From positions 1 to 40,724 of the forward strand of contig CACLLG010000006.1 of NCBI GenBank assembly GCA_902607735.1: a DNA stretch of 40,724 nt, written 5' to 3'. This document shows positions 20,944-30,187 of the stretch, in pieces. Source of the stretch: an uncultured Pelagibacteraceae bacterium (lineage in GTDB: Bacteria > Pseudomonadota > Alphaproteobacteria > Pelagibacterales > Pelagibacteraceae). A program made the translations under genes and the position numbers. How positions within the stretch are numbered: position 1 is the first letter of the stretch; each line of letters begins with the position of its first letter. The notes under the pieces were generated by a model. The model searched no databases. It was given only the letters and a program-made list of their open reading frames with translations, and had not been told where the DNA came from.

Positions 20944-21612
20944 ATGATTGATAATAAATTTAATTTCTTTTTTAAACATCAGGTTTGGCATTTAGGTGGA
21001 ACAATTATTTTATTTTACATAGGTTCAAAATTTGCTGATCTTAATAGTAATACAAATACATTTGTTGGCATAAGTGCCTTAAACTGGTTTATGATTGCTA
21101 TGTCTATACCTTTGCTTCATCAAACTTATGTTTGGATGTGCTGGAGATCTGAATTATGTTGGAAGTCAATTAGCAATACGATCGGGTTTAAAGGATATGT
21201 AATTATTTTTTTTATTTTAATCATCTCTAGACTTTCTGCAATTGTGTTGTGTTTTATAGACTACGGTTCTTTATATACTCCTGGATGGTCTGCTTGGTCT
21301 TTAGCGGTTATTATTTTTATCCCTGGAGCCTATACAATGTATTCCGTTAAGAAATATTTTGGATTTTTGCGAGCTGCAGGAGCTGACCATTTCGATACTA
21401 AATATAGAGATATGCCCTTTGAAAAAAGAGGTATTTTTAAATGGACACCAAATGCAATGTATGTTTTTGCAATAGGAATTCCATTTGGTTTTGCGGTAGC
21501 AACAGGATCTCAATCAATGTTCATAGTTAGTATTTACACTTATATCTCTATTTGGTTACATTATTTCTGCACTGAAAAAGAAGATTTTAAAGTTATTTAT
21601 AGAAACAATTAA
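20944..21612 (+). CDS. Integral membrane protein, ICMT/PEMT-like methyltransferase fold
   Basis: 222 residues with five or six hydrophobic segments. The C-terminal part reads RGIFKWTPNAMYVFA … WLHYFCTEKEDFKVIY. This resembles the SAM-binding core of isoprenylcysteine and phospholipid methyltransferases (R-x(3)-NPMY … H-x(3)-EE), with Ala for Pro and EKED for the acidic pair. A lipid methyltransferase is plausible but substrate is unknown. The stop's last base is the first base of the next gene's ATG, so the two are coupled. Confidence 0.6.
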   Translation: MIDNKFNFFFKHQVWHLGGTIILFYIGSKFADLNSNTNTFVGISALNWFMIAMSIPLLHQTYVWMCWRSELCWKSISNTIGFKGYVIIFFILIISRLSAIVLCFIDYGSLYTPGWSAWSLAVIIFIPGAYTMYSVKKYFGFLRAAGADHFDTKYRDMPFEKRGIFKWTPNAMYVFAIGIPFGFAVATGSQSMFIVSIYTYISIWLHYFCTEKEDFKVIYRNN

Positions 21613-22535
21613 TGAAAACAGGAATAATAACTACTGATACTTACTTGAATCATGATACGGGACAAGGACATCCTGAAAGAGGAGATCGGGTAACTGTAGT
21701 TATAGATCACTTAAAAAAATTAAAATCAAAAGATTTAATTTGGAAGAAGCCTGCAAAATTTGATCTTAGATATTTAGAATATGCTCACGATAAAAATTAT
21801 CTAGATAATGTAAAAGACTCTTTTCCTAAACAAGGCTTAAATTTCTTAGATGGAGATACCATTGTGTCTCCTGGTAGCAAAGATGCCACAAGAGATGCGG
21901 TTGGTTCAATTTTAGCGGCTATTGATGGCGTTATAAAAAAAGATTTCAATAATGCTTTTTGTGCAGTCAGGCCCCCAGGTCATCATGCGGAAAAACAAAA
22001 AGCCATGGGATTTTGTGTTTACAATAATATCGCGGTCGGCGCTTATTATTTATTGGAAAAATATAAATTAAAAAAAGTCGCAATTATTGATTTTGATGTT
22101 CATCATGGTAACGGAACACAAGATATTTTCTACGATAATGAAAAAGTTTTATATATTTCTTCTCACCAATACCCCTATTATCCTGGCTCCGGGGCAGCAA
22201 ATGAAAAAGGAAATAAAGATAATGTACTAAATGTCCCTTTAAGTGCAGGCACACAATCTCATGAATTTTTAAATGCTTACGATAGTATTTTTAAAAAACT
22301 TAAAACATTTAAGCCTGAATTTATTTTGTTATCTGCAGGATTTGATGCACATAAGGATGATCCTCTCGCACAAATTAATCTGGAATCAAAAGACTATTAT
22401 ACTTTAACAAAAAGAATATTGATTCTAGCAAAAGAACTTTGCGGTGGAAAAGTTGTATCTATTTTAGAAGGAGGATACGATTTAAATGCTCTAAAGGAAA
22501 GTGTTGATTACCACGTAAAATCTCTATTAGAATAA
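21612..22535 (+). CDS. Histone-deacetylase-family amidohydrolase
   Basis: 307 residues of the class II HDAC / acetylpolyamine amidohydrolase fold. Zinc and catalytic motifs are complete: RPPGHHAE (catalytic His pair, about 117-124), IDFDVHHGNGTQD (Asp/His zinc ligands), YYPGSG and LSAGFDAHKDDPL (third ligand). In bacteria such enzymes deacetylate polyamines or other small amines; the actual substrate is unknown. It ends exactly where the convergent truA ends, with no gap. Confidence 0.92.
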   Translation: MKTGIITTDTYLNHDTGQGHPERGDRVTVVIDHLKKLKSKDLIWKKPAKFDLRYLEYAHDKNYLDNVKDSFPKQGLNFLDGDTIVSPGSKDATRDAVGSILAAIDGVIKKDFNNAFCAVRPPGHHAEKQKAMGFCVYNNIAVGAYYLLEKYKLKKVAIIDFDVHHGNGTQDIFYDNEKVLYISSHQYPYYPGSGAANEKGNKDNVLNVPLSAGTQSHEFLNAYDSIFKKLKTFKPEFILLSAGFDAHKDDPLAQINLESKDYYTLTKRILILAKELCGGKVVSILEGGYDLNALKESVDYHVKSLLE

Positions 22536-23273
22536 TTAATATTTTATCTTTGCTAGATAAAGACCACAAGCAGGTGCCGGCGGTGCACATTTAAGACGAC
22601 TCTTTGATTTAAATGATTTCTTAAAATCTTCAAGTTTCCATTTACCATCACCTAAACATTTAATACAGCCGACCATTGATCTAACTTGTTGTTGTAAAAA
22701 AGATCTAGAAATAAATTTTAAAGTTATTTTTTCTTGATTTCTTTTTATTGAAATCTTTTCCATAGTCTTAATTGGTGATTTTGCTCCACAAGACGACGAT
22801 CTAAAGGTTGAAAAATCATGAGTTCCTAATAACAATTTTGCTCCTTTTTTCATGGCTTGAATATCTAGTTTTTTACGAATATGCCATGCTTTATTTTTTT
22901 GGAGTGTTAAGGGTGACTGTCTATTAATAATTATATATTGATAAGTTCTTTTTTTAGCATCAAATCTTGCATGAAATTTTTTATTAGTTTTGTTTATTTT
23001 CAAAACTGTAACTGATTTATTGCTAATATTTTGGTTGATGCCTGGTAAAAAGTTTTTCTTTTTAATTTTTTTTTTTAAATCGAAATGAGCAACTTGCGCT
23101 AACGCATGTACCCCAGAATCTGTTCTACCCGCTCCTGTTACAACTACTTTTTCTTTAGAAAAATTAAATATAGCTTTTTGTAATATTTCTTGAATAGACA
23201 AGCCGTTTTTTTGAAATTGCCAACCTACAAATGGTGTTCCATCATATTCTATTGTTATTTTATATCTTTCCAT
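22536..23273 (-). CDS. truA: tRNA pseudouridine(38-40) synthase TruA
   Basis: 245 residues. Converts U38-U40 in the anticodon arm of tRNAs to pseudouridine. The catalytic aspartate D52 sits in GAGRTDSGVHALAQ; FHARFDAKKRTYQY and FLQQQVRSMVG are further family segments. Its start shares one base with the fmt stop, so fmt and truA are coupled in the def-fmt-truA operon. Confidence 0.96.
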   Translation of the reverse strand: MERYKITIEYDGTPFVGWQFQKNGLSIQEILQKAIFNFSKEKVVVTGAGRTDSGVHALAQVAHFDLKKKIKKKNFLPGINQNISNKSVTVLKINKTNKKFHARFDAKKRTYQYIIINRQSPLTLQKNKAWHIRKKLDIQAMKKGAKLLLGTHDFSTFRSSSCGAKSPIKTMEKISIKRNQEKITLKFISRSFLQQQVRSMVGCIKCLGDGKWKLEDFKKSFKSKSRLKCAPPAPACGLYLAKIKY

Positions 23274-24193
23274 TAAATAAGAATTGAACCTTTACTAATT
23301 TTTTTACCTAGTAAAAATTCTTTAACTGTTTGTTTATTTTTTCCCTCGCGTTGTATTTCTAGAATTTGAATAGAATCTGATTGGCACCCTATGGTTAAGT
23401 TTTCATCAAGAACGCTACCTGGTTTACCCATATCAGAAGATTTGTTAGCCCTCAAAACTTTGAAACGTTCGTTTTGATATTCAAACCATGCTCCAGGATA
23501 CGGACTTAAACCATGTATATGTCCGATGACTTTATTAGCATCTAAATCCCAGTTAATTTTTGTTTCATTTTTTTCTATTTTTTTTGCATAAGTGGCTTCA
23601 GAGTGTACTTGATCTATAAATTTTGAGTTTCCATCTTCTATATTTTTTAAACTTTCAATTAATAAATTTGCTCCTATTACAGAAAGTTTTTTTTCTATTT
23701 CGCCATGAGTTGCATTTTGATCCAAATCTATTTCTTTTGAAGCTAAAACGGGTCCGCTATCTAATTTTTCGTCTATCTTCATAATGCTTATGCCAATTTT
23801 TTTATCTCCATTCATTATTGCTCTTTGAATCGGTGCTGCACCTCTCCATTTAGGCAGTAATGATGCGTGAATGTTAATAAATCCAAATTTCGCTATATCT
23901 AAAAAAAATTTTGGTATTATTTGTCCATAAGCAACTACAATAACTATATCTGGAGATAATTTTTTAAAAACTTCCAATTCTTCTTTATTATTAAATTTTG
24001 TTGGATTGTTAAAACTTATTTTATTTTTTTTACAAAATTCCTCTATTGGTGATGGGTTAATTTTTTGTCCTCGTTTGGATTTTTTTGGAGGTTGAGTATA
24101 TACCTTTACTACATTTAACTTATTATTGATGAGAGCTTTGAGTGTTGGAACTGAGAACTCAGGCGTTCCCATAAAAACTATATTAAGTGACAT
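23273..24193 (-). CDS. fmt: Methionyl-tRNA formyltransferase
   Basis: Formylates initiator Met-tRNA using 10-formyl-tetrahydrofolate. 306 residues: VFMGTPEFSVPTL at the N-terminus, the catalytic region INIHASLLPKWRGAAPIQ (Asn-His pair), and GISIMKIDEKLDSGPV. It lies 16 bases downstream of def, the usual partner, so formylation and deformylation enzymes are expressed together. Confidence 0.97.
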   Translation of the reverse strand: MSLNIVFMGTPEFSVPTLKALINNKLNVVKVYTQPPKKSKRGQKINPSPIEEFCKKNKISFNNPTKFNNKEELEVFKKLSPDIVIVVAYGQIIPKFFLDIAKFGFINIHASLLPKWRGAAPIQRAIMNGDKKIGISIMKIDEKLDSGPVLASKEIDLDQNATHGEIEKKLSVIGANLLIESLKNIEDGNSKFIDQVHSEATYAKKIEKNETKINWDLDANKVIGHIHGLSPYPGAWFEYQNERFKVLRANKSSDMGKPGSVLDENLTIGCQSDSIQILEIQREGKNKQTVKEFLLGKKISKGSILI

Positions 24194-24209
24194 TAATCTA
24201 TTATTGAAT

Positions 24210-24734
24210 TTAAACTACAATTCTTTCGATTGCTTTCTTTTGTTTTGAAAGCTTTTTTATAATCATTGTTTTTTTTAATTTTGATAAATAATCAATAAAC
24301 AATATTCCCTCCAAGTGGTCCATTTCATGCTGAACGCACGTTGAAAGCATGCCCTCTGCTTTAATTTCTTTCTTTTCCCCGTGATAATCTAAATATTTTA
24401 TGTAACATCTATCCGGTCGATCAATTTCAGCAAATTGTCCAGGTACTGATAAACAGCCCTCTTCGTATGTTGAATTATTTTTTGACTTTTGAATTATTTC
24501 TGGATTTACTAAAAATATTGGTTTTTTTGTTCCTTCTTTTTGGGCAATATCAAGGACAATTACTCTTTTAGGTATTCCAACTTGGATAGCAGCCAGTCCT
24601 ATGCCTGGAGCCGCATACATTGTTTCCAGCATATCATCCATAAGATTTTGTAGATCTTTGTCAACCATCTCCACAGGGAGTGATTTTTGTCTCAATATTT
24701 TATTTGGTTCAGTTAAAATTTTTCTTAAAGCCAT
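24210..24734 (-). CDS. def: Peptide deformylase
   Basis: 174-residue metalloenzyme that removes the N-formyl group from nascent proteins. All three motifs are intact: GIGLAAIQVG (residues 45-54), EEGCLSVPG (metal ligand C94) and QHEMDHLEG (H136, E137, H140). It is the first gene of def-fmt-truA. The 63-base gap upstream holds AT-rich sequence with no clear promoter. Confidence 0.97.
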   Translation of the reverse strand: MALRKILTEPNKILRQKSLPVEMVDKDLQNLMDDMLETMYAAPGIGLAAIQVGIPKRVIVLDIAQKEGTKKPIFLVNPEIIQKSKNNSTYEEGCLSVPGQFAEIDRPDRCYIKYLDYHGEKKEIKAEGMLSTCVQHEMDHLEGILFIDYLSKLKKTMIIKKLSKQKKAIERIVV

Positions 24735-24797
24735 TTAAATATGAATAAATTATAAGGCTATCTTAGTCAAGTAATTGGAATCTTTCTATACGGCCAG

Positions 24798-26537
24798 CTA
24801 AACTTTAACTGGCAAAGCTTCGCTTAAAATATTATTTCTTATTTTTTTTAAATTAAGTTCATTCAATATTTTATTTAAAAAATAGATTGTTTCTGGGTCC
24901 AAATCACTAATGTTATCTTCTCCTATGATCTCTACAATTTTAAGCATGACTAGACCAATTTGGTTTTGATTCGCCAGATCGTACAAATTTTGTGGCACTG
25001 TTAATTGAGAAGATAGTGTAGAATAATCTAAATCTTCAGGTAAAGAAACTCCATCTGCTGCCAAGGATTCTAAAACAACAATGTCCTTTATAGAAACAAA
25101 GTATTTTTTGTTTTTTTTAATTTTTTTATAAACTGATTTAAAATCTTTTTCAGTTTTACCTATTTTTGCATTATTATCTAAAAAATGTTTTATAACCTTA
25201 GATCTGTGTAATATTTCATTATCAAATTTTATCTTGTTTGTTAATTTTTTATCTAAATTATTATTTACTAGTTCTACATAATCTTCTGGAATCTCTTCAG
25301 GATTGATAGATTTTAAAATAATCGATAATTCTTCAACATATATATTAAAAATTTTATCTTTAACAAATAAATCTTTAAGTAAAAATGCTAAATTTATTTT
25401 TCTTTCAACGCTGTCGCTCAATAGTATGCTTTGATAAATTAAAGCTCTAGCTTTATAATTTTTTAAGTTTTTATAAATTTCCTCTGAATTTAATAATTGG
25501 TTAAAATTAAAATCCATTTTAAGATAAATTTTAAAAATTTCATCATTTTCAAAAGAATTTTGTGCGGCTGCCTGCTCGTACTTTAGTATGACATCCTCGT
25601 CTTCAAAGTTATTAACTTGAATCAAATTAGCAGAAGAAAGATATCTCCATATATATTTGTCTGTTTTATCATTGGGTTCATATTTAAAATCATCGCTAGT
25701 AATATGAGACAAATAGAAATTTAAAAGATTATTATCTAAAATTTTTTGATTTGTTTTATTAGTAATTCCTAATAAAAAATTAATTTTTTCTTCAAAAAAC
25801 TTATCATTGAGTCCTTTCTCTATTAAAAGATCAAAAATTAATTGCGCTTCTTCTTTTCGATCATCATTTATTAAGCAATAAATTTTAAATTTTTCTAGAT
25901 AATTATTTTGAATTTCTAAATCTATAAAATTTATCTTATCACAAGCTGATTTAATATCGGCAGAAGAAAGATATTCATTAACTAAAAAATTTACTGCTTT
26001 TGAATTTTTTCCTACTTCTGGATTGTTGTTTAACAAAGTTTCCAAATCCTTAATTCTTTTCTTTTTAATTAACCAATCTATTTTTATTTTTAAAAATTCT
26101 TCAGAATTTAAATTTTTTTTTGGTGGGTATGCATTTGTAAACAACACTTGAAAAAGCAAATCTTCTGATGGTTTTGAAAGCTTTAGTTTGTTTATTCTTT
26201 TTAAAACTTTTTTAATATCTTCTCCATCTGTACCTGACCACATATTTAAATTAAAATTATTTTCTTCTGGATCAAATATGCCAATTACTGAACGACTTTG
26301 CTCTTCAATTTTGTTCTCATCAATTTTTATTACTATTTTACCCACATCTTCTGAAAGAATAGGACTCTCTATTGTAATATCTTTTTCATTATTACCTTCA
26401 TTTTTTTCTTCAGTTTGAGTTTCCTGTTTTTCCCATATATCTACGGGCTCTTCTTCTCCTAAAGCGGGTCTAAAAATTAGAACTATAAAAAAAATTGCAA
26501 AAAGGATGGATTTATTTAAGTTTGATAAGCTTATCAT
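24798..26537 (-). CDS. Large exported helical protein of unknown function
   Basis: 579 residues. The N-terminus ISLSNLNKSILFAIFFIVLIFRPALG is a signal peptide or membrane anchor. A Glu/Lys-rich linker follows (about 30-100), then a long, Leu/Asn/Lys-rich all-helical region to the end that could be TPR- or HEAT-like, but no repeat consensus is clear. I do not recognise the family. It overlaps the upstream 61-residue membrane-protein gene by 26 bases, so the pair is probably coexpressed and may act together at the inner membrane or in the periplasm. Its position between def and aroK is the only further clue. Confidence 0.75.
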   Translation of the reverse strand: MISLSNLNKSILFAIFFIVLIFRPALGEEEPVDIWEKQETQTEEKNEGNNEKDITIESPILSEDVGKIVIKIDENKIEEQSRSVIGIFDPEENNFNLNMWSGTDGEDIKKVLKRINKLKLSKPSEDLLFQVLFTNAYPPKKNLNSEEFLKIKIDWLIKKKRIKDLETLLNNNPEVGKNSKAVNFLVNEYLSSADIKSACDKINFIDLEIQNNYLEKFKIYCLINDDRKEEAQLIFDLLIEKGLNDKFFEEKINFLLGITNKTNQKILDNNLLNFYLSHITSDDFKYEPNDKTDKYIWRYLSSANLIQVNNFEDEDVILKYEQAAAQNSFENDEIFKIYLKMDFNFNQLLNSEEIYKNLKNYKARALIYQSILLSDSVERKINLAFLLKDLFVKDKIFNIYVEELSIILKSINPEEIPEDYVELVNNNLDKKLTNKIKFDNEILHRSKVIKHFLDNNAKIGKTEKDFKSVYKKIKKNKKYFVSIKDIVVLESLAADGVSLPEDLDYSTLSSQLTVPQNLYDLANQNQIGLVMLKIVEIIGEDNISDLDPETIYFLNKILNELNLKKIRNNILSEALPVKV

Positions 26538-26697
26538 TGCTAATTTCTTGCTTGATAAGTTTTGTTGGCTTTGGAAAATCTATTTTATCAAGCAAAAATA
26601 TTCCTAAAAAGAAAACTATAAAAATTAATACCACTTTAATTATTAAATTTTTACTTATCAAATTTCTTTTACTTCTGGGTTGTAATCTAAGTTGCAT
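26512..26697 (-). CDS. Small single-pass membrane protein, 61 residues
   Basis: Start placed at the ATG at 26697 (MQLRLQPRSKRN), giving a basic N-terminus, one transmembrane helix (IIKVVLIFIVFFLGIFLL) and a short periplasmic tail. A longer frame adds 18 poorly fitting residues. The 3' end overlaps the 579-residue gene by 26 bases. It lies divergent from aroK, with a 74-base shared upstream region. The layout resembles small anchors partnered with a larger exported protein; function unknown. Confidence 0.6.
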   Translation of the reverse strand: MQLRLQPRSKRNLISKNLIIKVVLIFIVFFLGIFLLDKIDFPKPTKLIKQEISNDKLIKLK

Positions 26698-26771
26698 AAT
26701 TGTTAAATTGTATTTACACTCGAAAATTAAGACATAATTGTGAAAAATCAAATTTAAAATTTCTGGTAGCA

Positions 26772-27281
26772 GTGAAAAAAAACCTCGTTTTAATAGGAAT
26801 GATGGGCGTTGGAAAGAGCACTTTAGCTAAAATTGTGGCTAAAAGAGTGGGTTTAAAATTTATCGACACCGATAGGAATATTGAAAAAAAGCATTCTATG
26901 AAAATTTCAGAAATTTTTCAAAAAAAGGGTGAGGAGTTTTTTAGACAAGAAGAAAAAAAGGAAGCACTAGAATCACTTAATAAAAATGATTGTGTTATAG
27001 CATTAGGCGGAGGAGCGTTTATAAATAAAATAACAAGAGAAAAGATTTTGAAAAATTCAATATCCGTTTGGCTACAATTAAATTTGAAAACTTTAAATTT
27101 TAGAGTCAAATGGAACAAAAAAAGACCCTTGCTTGATGGTGAAAATACACAAATAAAAATTAATAAACTGTATTCAGAAAGAAAAAATATTTATAGACTA
27201 GCTAAGTATAGAATTAATTGTAACAAATTAAGCAAGGAAAATATTGTTGAAAAAATCATAAATTTTTATGAAAAACAATAA
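26772..27281 (+). CDS. aroK: Shikimate kinase
   Basis: Phosphorylates shikimate in aromatic amino-acid synthesis. I choose the GTG at 26772 (KKNLVLIGMMGVGKST, 169 residues), because family members begin just before the P-loop; an ATG at 26700 would add 24 unrelated residues. Walker A GMMGVGKST, the shikimate-binding DTDRNIEK, ALGGGAF and KRPLL are visible. Its last 14 bases overlap the aroB start, as is common for this pair. Confidence 0.94.
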   Translation: MKKNLVLIGMMGVGKSTLAKIVAKRVGLKFIDTDRNIEKKHSMKISEIFQKKGEEFFRQEEKKEALESLNKNDCVIALGGGAFINKITREKILKNSISVWLQLNLKTLNFRVKWNKKRPLLDGENTQIKINKLYSERKNIYRLAKYRINCNKLSKENIVEKIINFYEKQ

Positions 27282-28380
27282 ATTAATTATTAAAACTGAA
27301 AGCAAAAGTTACCCAATTTATTTTGGTAACAATATTTTAAAAATTACTGGAAAATTAATAGGAAAAAATCTACCTAAGGTAAGAAAAATATGTATCATTG
27401 CTGACAATAAATTACCTAAAATATTATTAAATAAATTAATTAAGTCCTTAAGAAAATACGAACTTAAAGTTTACAAATTACATGCTAATGAAAAAATAAA
27501 AAATCTTAGAATTGCAAATAGAATTATTGAACAACTTATAAATTATAATTTTAATAGATCAGACTGTATAATTGCGTTTGGTGGAGGAATTATTGGAGAT
27601 TTATCTGCTTTTATTTCAAGCATCACTAAAAGGGGATTAAAATTTATTAATATTCCAACAACCTTGTTAGCACAGGTAGATGCATCAGTAGGAGGAAAAA
27701 CAGGAGTTAATTCAAATCAAGGTAAAAATCTTATAGGTACATTCTATCAACCTGATTTTATTTTAAGTGATGTATCAATACTAAAAAGTTTACCTCATAG
27801 AGAAATGATAGCTGGTTACGCAGAAATATTAAAACATTCATTAATTTTGGATAGAAAATTTTTCTTTTGGCTTTCAAAAAATGGAAAAAATATAATAAAT
27901 AAAAAAAATAATATTTATTTAACTGATGCAATTATCAAAAGTTGTAAAATAAAAAGTAAAATTATTAACAGGGATGAAAAAGAGGAAAATTTAAGAATGA
28001 TTTTGAATTTTGGTCATACTTTTGCTCATGGCTTTGAGAGCGCAAAAAACTTTTCGAAACAACTAAATCATGGTGAAGCTGTGCTACTGGGCATGATAAT
28101 TGCAAGCGAACTATCGAGAAAAAAAGGATTGTTACCATCTAAAGAATTATCTTTAATTAAAAGACATTATTCTAATTTAAAACTTTCAACAAACATTAAA
28201 AAAGTTTTTAAAAAAAATGAAATTAATAAAATTATTTATTTCATGAAGAAAGATAAAAAAAATATAAATAAAAAAATAAATTTGATTTTATTGAATAAAA
28301 TAGGAAGAGTTACAAAATTTAAAAAAACTTCATTAAGAAGTATTGAGATTAAAAAATTTTTAAACTCATACTACAGATAA
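27268..28380 (+). CDS. aroB: 3-dehydroquinate synthase
   Basis: Second step of the shikimate pathway, NAD- and metal-dependent cyclisation of DAHP. 370 residues, normal length. Motifs: FGGGIIGDLSAF (NAD site), PTTLLAQVDASVGGKTGVN, GYAEILKHSLI (metal ligand Glu) and LNFGHTFAHGFE with LNHGEAVLLGM (metal ligand His residues). It overlaps aroK and ends four bases before the convergent bolA stop. Confidence 0.97.
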   Translation: MKNNKLIIKTESKSYPIYFGNNILKITGKLIGKNLPKVRKICIIADNKLPKILLNKLIKSLRKYELKVYKLHANEKIKNLRIANRIIEQLINYNFNRSDCIIAFGGGIIGDLSAFISSITKRGLKFINIPTTLLAQVDASVGGKTGVNSNQGKNLIGTFYQPDFILSDVSILKSLPHREMIAGYAEILKHSLILDRKFFFWLSKNGKNIINKKNNIYLTDAIIKSCKIKSKIINRDEKEENLRMILNFGHTFAHGFESAKNFSKQLNHGEAVLLGMIIASELSRKKGLLPSKELSLIKRHYSNLKLSTNIKKVFKKNEINKIIYFMKKDKKNINKKINLILLNKIGRVTKFKKTSLRSIEIKKFLNSYYR

Positions 28381-28384
28381 AAAT

Positions 28385-28636
28385 TTAATTTATTTCTATT
28401 TCTAGAGCATGAATTTTACTATTCATTTCATTTTTTAAAATTGAAAAAATTTCCTTATGGGCTTTAATTTTATTCATATTTCTCAATTTACTAGATTTTA
28501 TTATAATTTTAATATGAAATTTGTTTGGATCAAAAGATTTATGCTTATTATGTAAGTGAGAATTATCAATTAATACTATGTCCTCAGGATGAATTCTTTT
28601 ATTAATTTTTTCTTTAATTTGATCAAAAAGATTCAT
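28385..28636 (-). CDS. BolA-family protein
   Basis: 83 residues with the BolA fold: IKEKINKRIHPEDIVLIDNSHLHNKH, where the His-rich turn matches the family's cluster-binding/structural region, then HIKIIIKSSKLRNMNKIKAHKEIFSILK. BolA proteins partner with monothiol glutaredoxins in iron-sulfur handling or act on gene expression. It is divergent from the DnaJ-like gene across 43 bases, an arrangement common in alphaproteobacteria. Confidence 0.92.
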   Translation of the reverse strand: MNLFDQIKEKINKRIHPEDIVLIDNSHLHNKHKSFDPNKFHIKIIIKSSKLRNMNKIKAHKEIFSILKNEMNSKIHALEIEIN

Positions 28637-28679
28637 TATTTTGCTTCTAAAAGCTTAAAACATATAATACTTTAAAACA

Positions 28680-29198
28680 ATGGAAAATATTTGTGAATGG
28701 GATAGTTGTAGAAAAAGTGGAAGTTTTAAGGCTCCACTCGAAAAAGATAATAGCAAAAATTATAGATGGTTATGCGAAGAACACGTTAAGCTATTTAATA
28801 AAAATTGGAATTATTTTGAAGGAATGAATCAAAATGAAATTGAAAACTTTTTAAAATCTGATCTTACATGGCATCGCCCGACACAAAAATTTAATTCTTC
28901 TGATAATTTTTTCAATATCTTGTGGAATAATGCTTTAAACGACAAATTTAATTTTTTTAAAGAAGAAAAAATTAATAATAATTTGAACGGAAGAAAACTA
29001 AATGAAAAAGATAAGGATGCTTTTGCAATTATGGGACTAGAATTGAATGCTAGCTGGCCAATTATAAAAAAGCAATTTAAAACTCTTGTAAAAAAATTCC
29101 ATCCTGATAGAAACCCAGGTAATAAGGGATTTGAGGATAAGTTAAAAAAAATTACTTTGGCCTACAGTCACTTAAAAATTATAATGATTGAAAAATAA
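28680..29198 (+). CDS. DnaJ-domain protein with N-terminal Cys/His motif
   Basis: 172 residues. The N-terminal part has C5, C10, C32 and H35, a possible small zinc site, and reads WNYFEGM, a pattern seen in alphaproteobacterial J-domain proteins. The C-terminal 60 residues form a J domain (AFAIMGLELNAS … KKFHPDRNPGN) with the HPD tripeptide that stimulates DnaK. It precedes cobS by five bases, so it is probably a dedicated cochaperone expressed with CobST; that role is inferred. Confidence 0.88.
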   Translation: MENICEWDSCRKSGSFKAPLEKDNSKNYRWLCEEHVKLFNKNWNYFEGMNQNEIENFLKSDLTWHRPTQKFNSSDNFFNILWNNALNDKFNFFKEEKINNNLNGRKLNEKDKDAFAIMGLELNASWPIIKKQFKTLVKKFHPDRNPGNKGFEDKLKKITLAYSHLKIIMIEK

Positions 29199-29203
29199 CA
29201 TTT

Positions 29204-30178
29204 ATGACAAACTTAGCAGAATTAGTTCCTGATATTAAAATTTCTGTAAACCAAATCTTTGGAATTGACACTGAAATGAAGGTCGATGGATTTTCAAAAA
29301 AAAATGAATACGTTCCAGAAATTGATAGTAATTACAAATTTGATAGAGATACAACCTTAGCTATTATTTCAGGCTTTGCATTCAATAAACGTGTATTGAT
29401 TCAAGGTTATCATGGAACAGGAAAATCAACTCACATTGAACAAGTTGCTGCAAGATTAAACTGGCCATGCCTTAGAGTAAATTTAGATAGTCATATAAGT
29501 CGTATAGACTTAATTGGAAAAGACGCAATTGTAATAAAAGACAATAAACAAATTACAGAATTTAAAGAAGGTATACTTCCATGGTCAATACAAAATCCTA
29601 TTGCTCTAGTATTTGATGAATATGATGCTGGACGACCAGATGTAATGTTTGTAATTCAAAGAGTTCTTGAAAAAGAAGGAAGTTTTACTTTGTTGGATCA
29701 AAATAAAGTTTTAAAACAGCACCCTCTCTTTAGATTGTTTGCAACAACAAATACAATAGGATTAGGGGACACAAGTGGACTTTATCAGGGAACACAACAA
29801 ATAAATCAAGGGCAGTTGGATAGATGGAATATTATTACAACATTAAATTATTTAAAATTTGATAAAGAACTAGAAATCATTTTGGCCAAATCAAAAAGTT
29901 TCAACACCAAAGATGGTAAAGAAAACGTTTCAAATATGATTAAAGTTGCCGACTTAACAAGAAAAGGATTTGTTAATGGAGATATTTCTACTGTAATGAG
30001 TCCTCGAACAGTTTTGCATTGGGCAGAAAATTCTGAAATATTTAAAGACATAGGCTATGCCTTTAGAGTAACATTTCTTAATAAATGCGATGATTTAGAA
30101 AAAAATATAATCGCAGAATATTATCAAAGATGTTTTGGTGAAGATTTGCCAGAATCTTCTATTAATATTAAAATATAA
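29204..30178 (+). CDS. cobS: Cobaltochelatase subunit CobS (MoxR-like AAA+ ATPase)
   Basis: 324 residues. Walker A GYHGTGKST at about 67-75, Walker B ALVFDEYDAGRPD, and a sensor-1 region FATTNTIGLGDTSGLYQGT. In aerobic cobalamin synthesis CobS and CobT form the ATPase chaperone that acts on the large CobN subunit to insert cobalt into hydrogenobyrinate diamide. cobT follows by nine bases. No cobN or other cobalamin gene is in this window, so the substrate here could be something else. Confidence 0.92.
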   Translation: MTNLAELVPDIKISVNQIFGIDTEMKVDGFSKKNEYVPEIDSNYKFDRDTTLAIISGFAFNKRVLIQGYHGTGKSTHIEQVAARLNWPCLRVNLDSHISRIDLIGKDAIVIKDNKQITEFKEGILPWSIQNPIALVFDEYDAGRPDVMFVIQRVLEKEGSFTLLDQNKVLKQHPLFRLFATTNTIGLGDTSGLYQGTQQINQGQLDRWNIITTLNYLKFDKELEIILAKSKSFNTKDGKENVSNMIKVADLTRKGFVNGDISTVMSPRTVLHWAENSEIFKDIGYAFRVTFLNKCDDLEKNIIAEYYQRCFGEDLPESSINIKI

Positions 30179-30187
30179 AATTTTTAA

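Noticed and set aside
24798..24825. Terminator hairpin gccag/ctggc at the end of the 579-residue gene
   Set aside because: The five-pair stem lies partly in the coding end and has no T tract on the minus strand.
26700..26771. ATG start for aroK at 26700
   Set aside because: It adds 24 residues that do not resemble shikimate kinase and would overlap the divergent promoter region; GTG at 26772 fits the family start.
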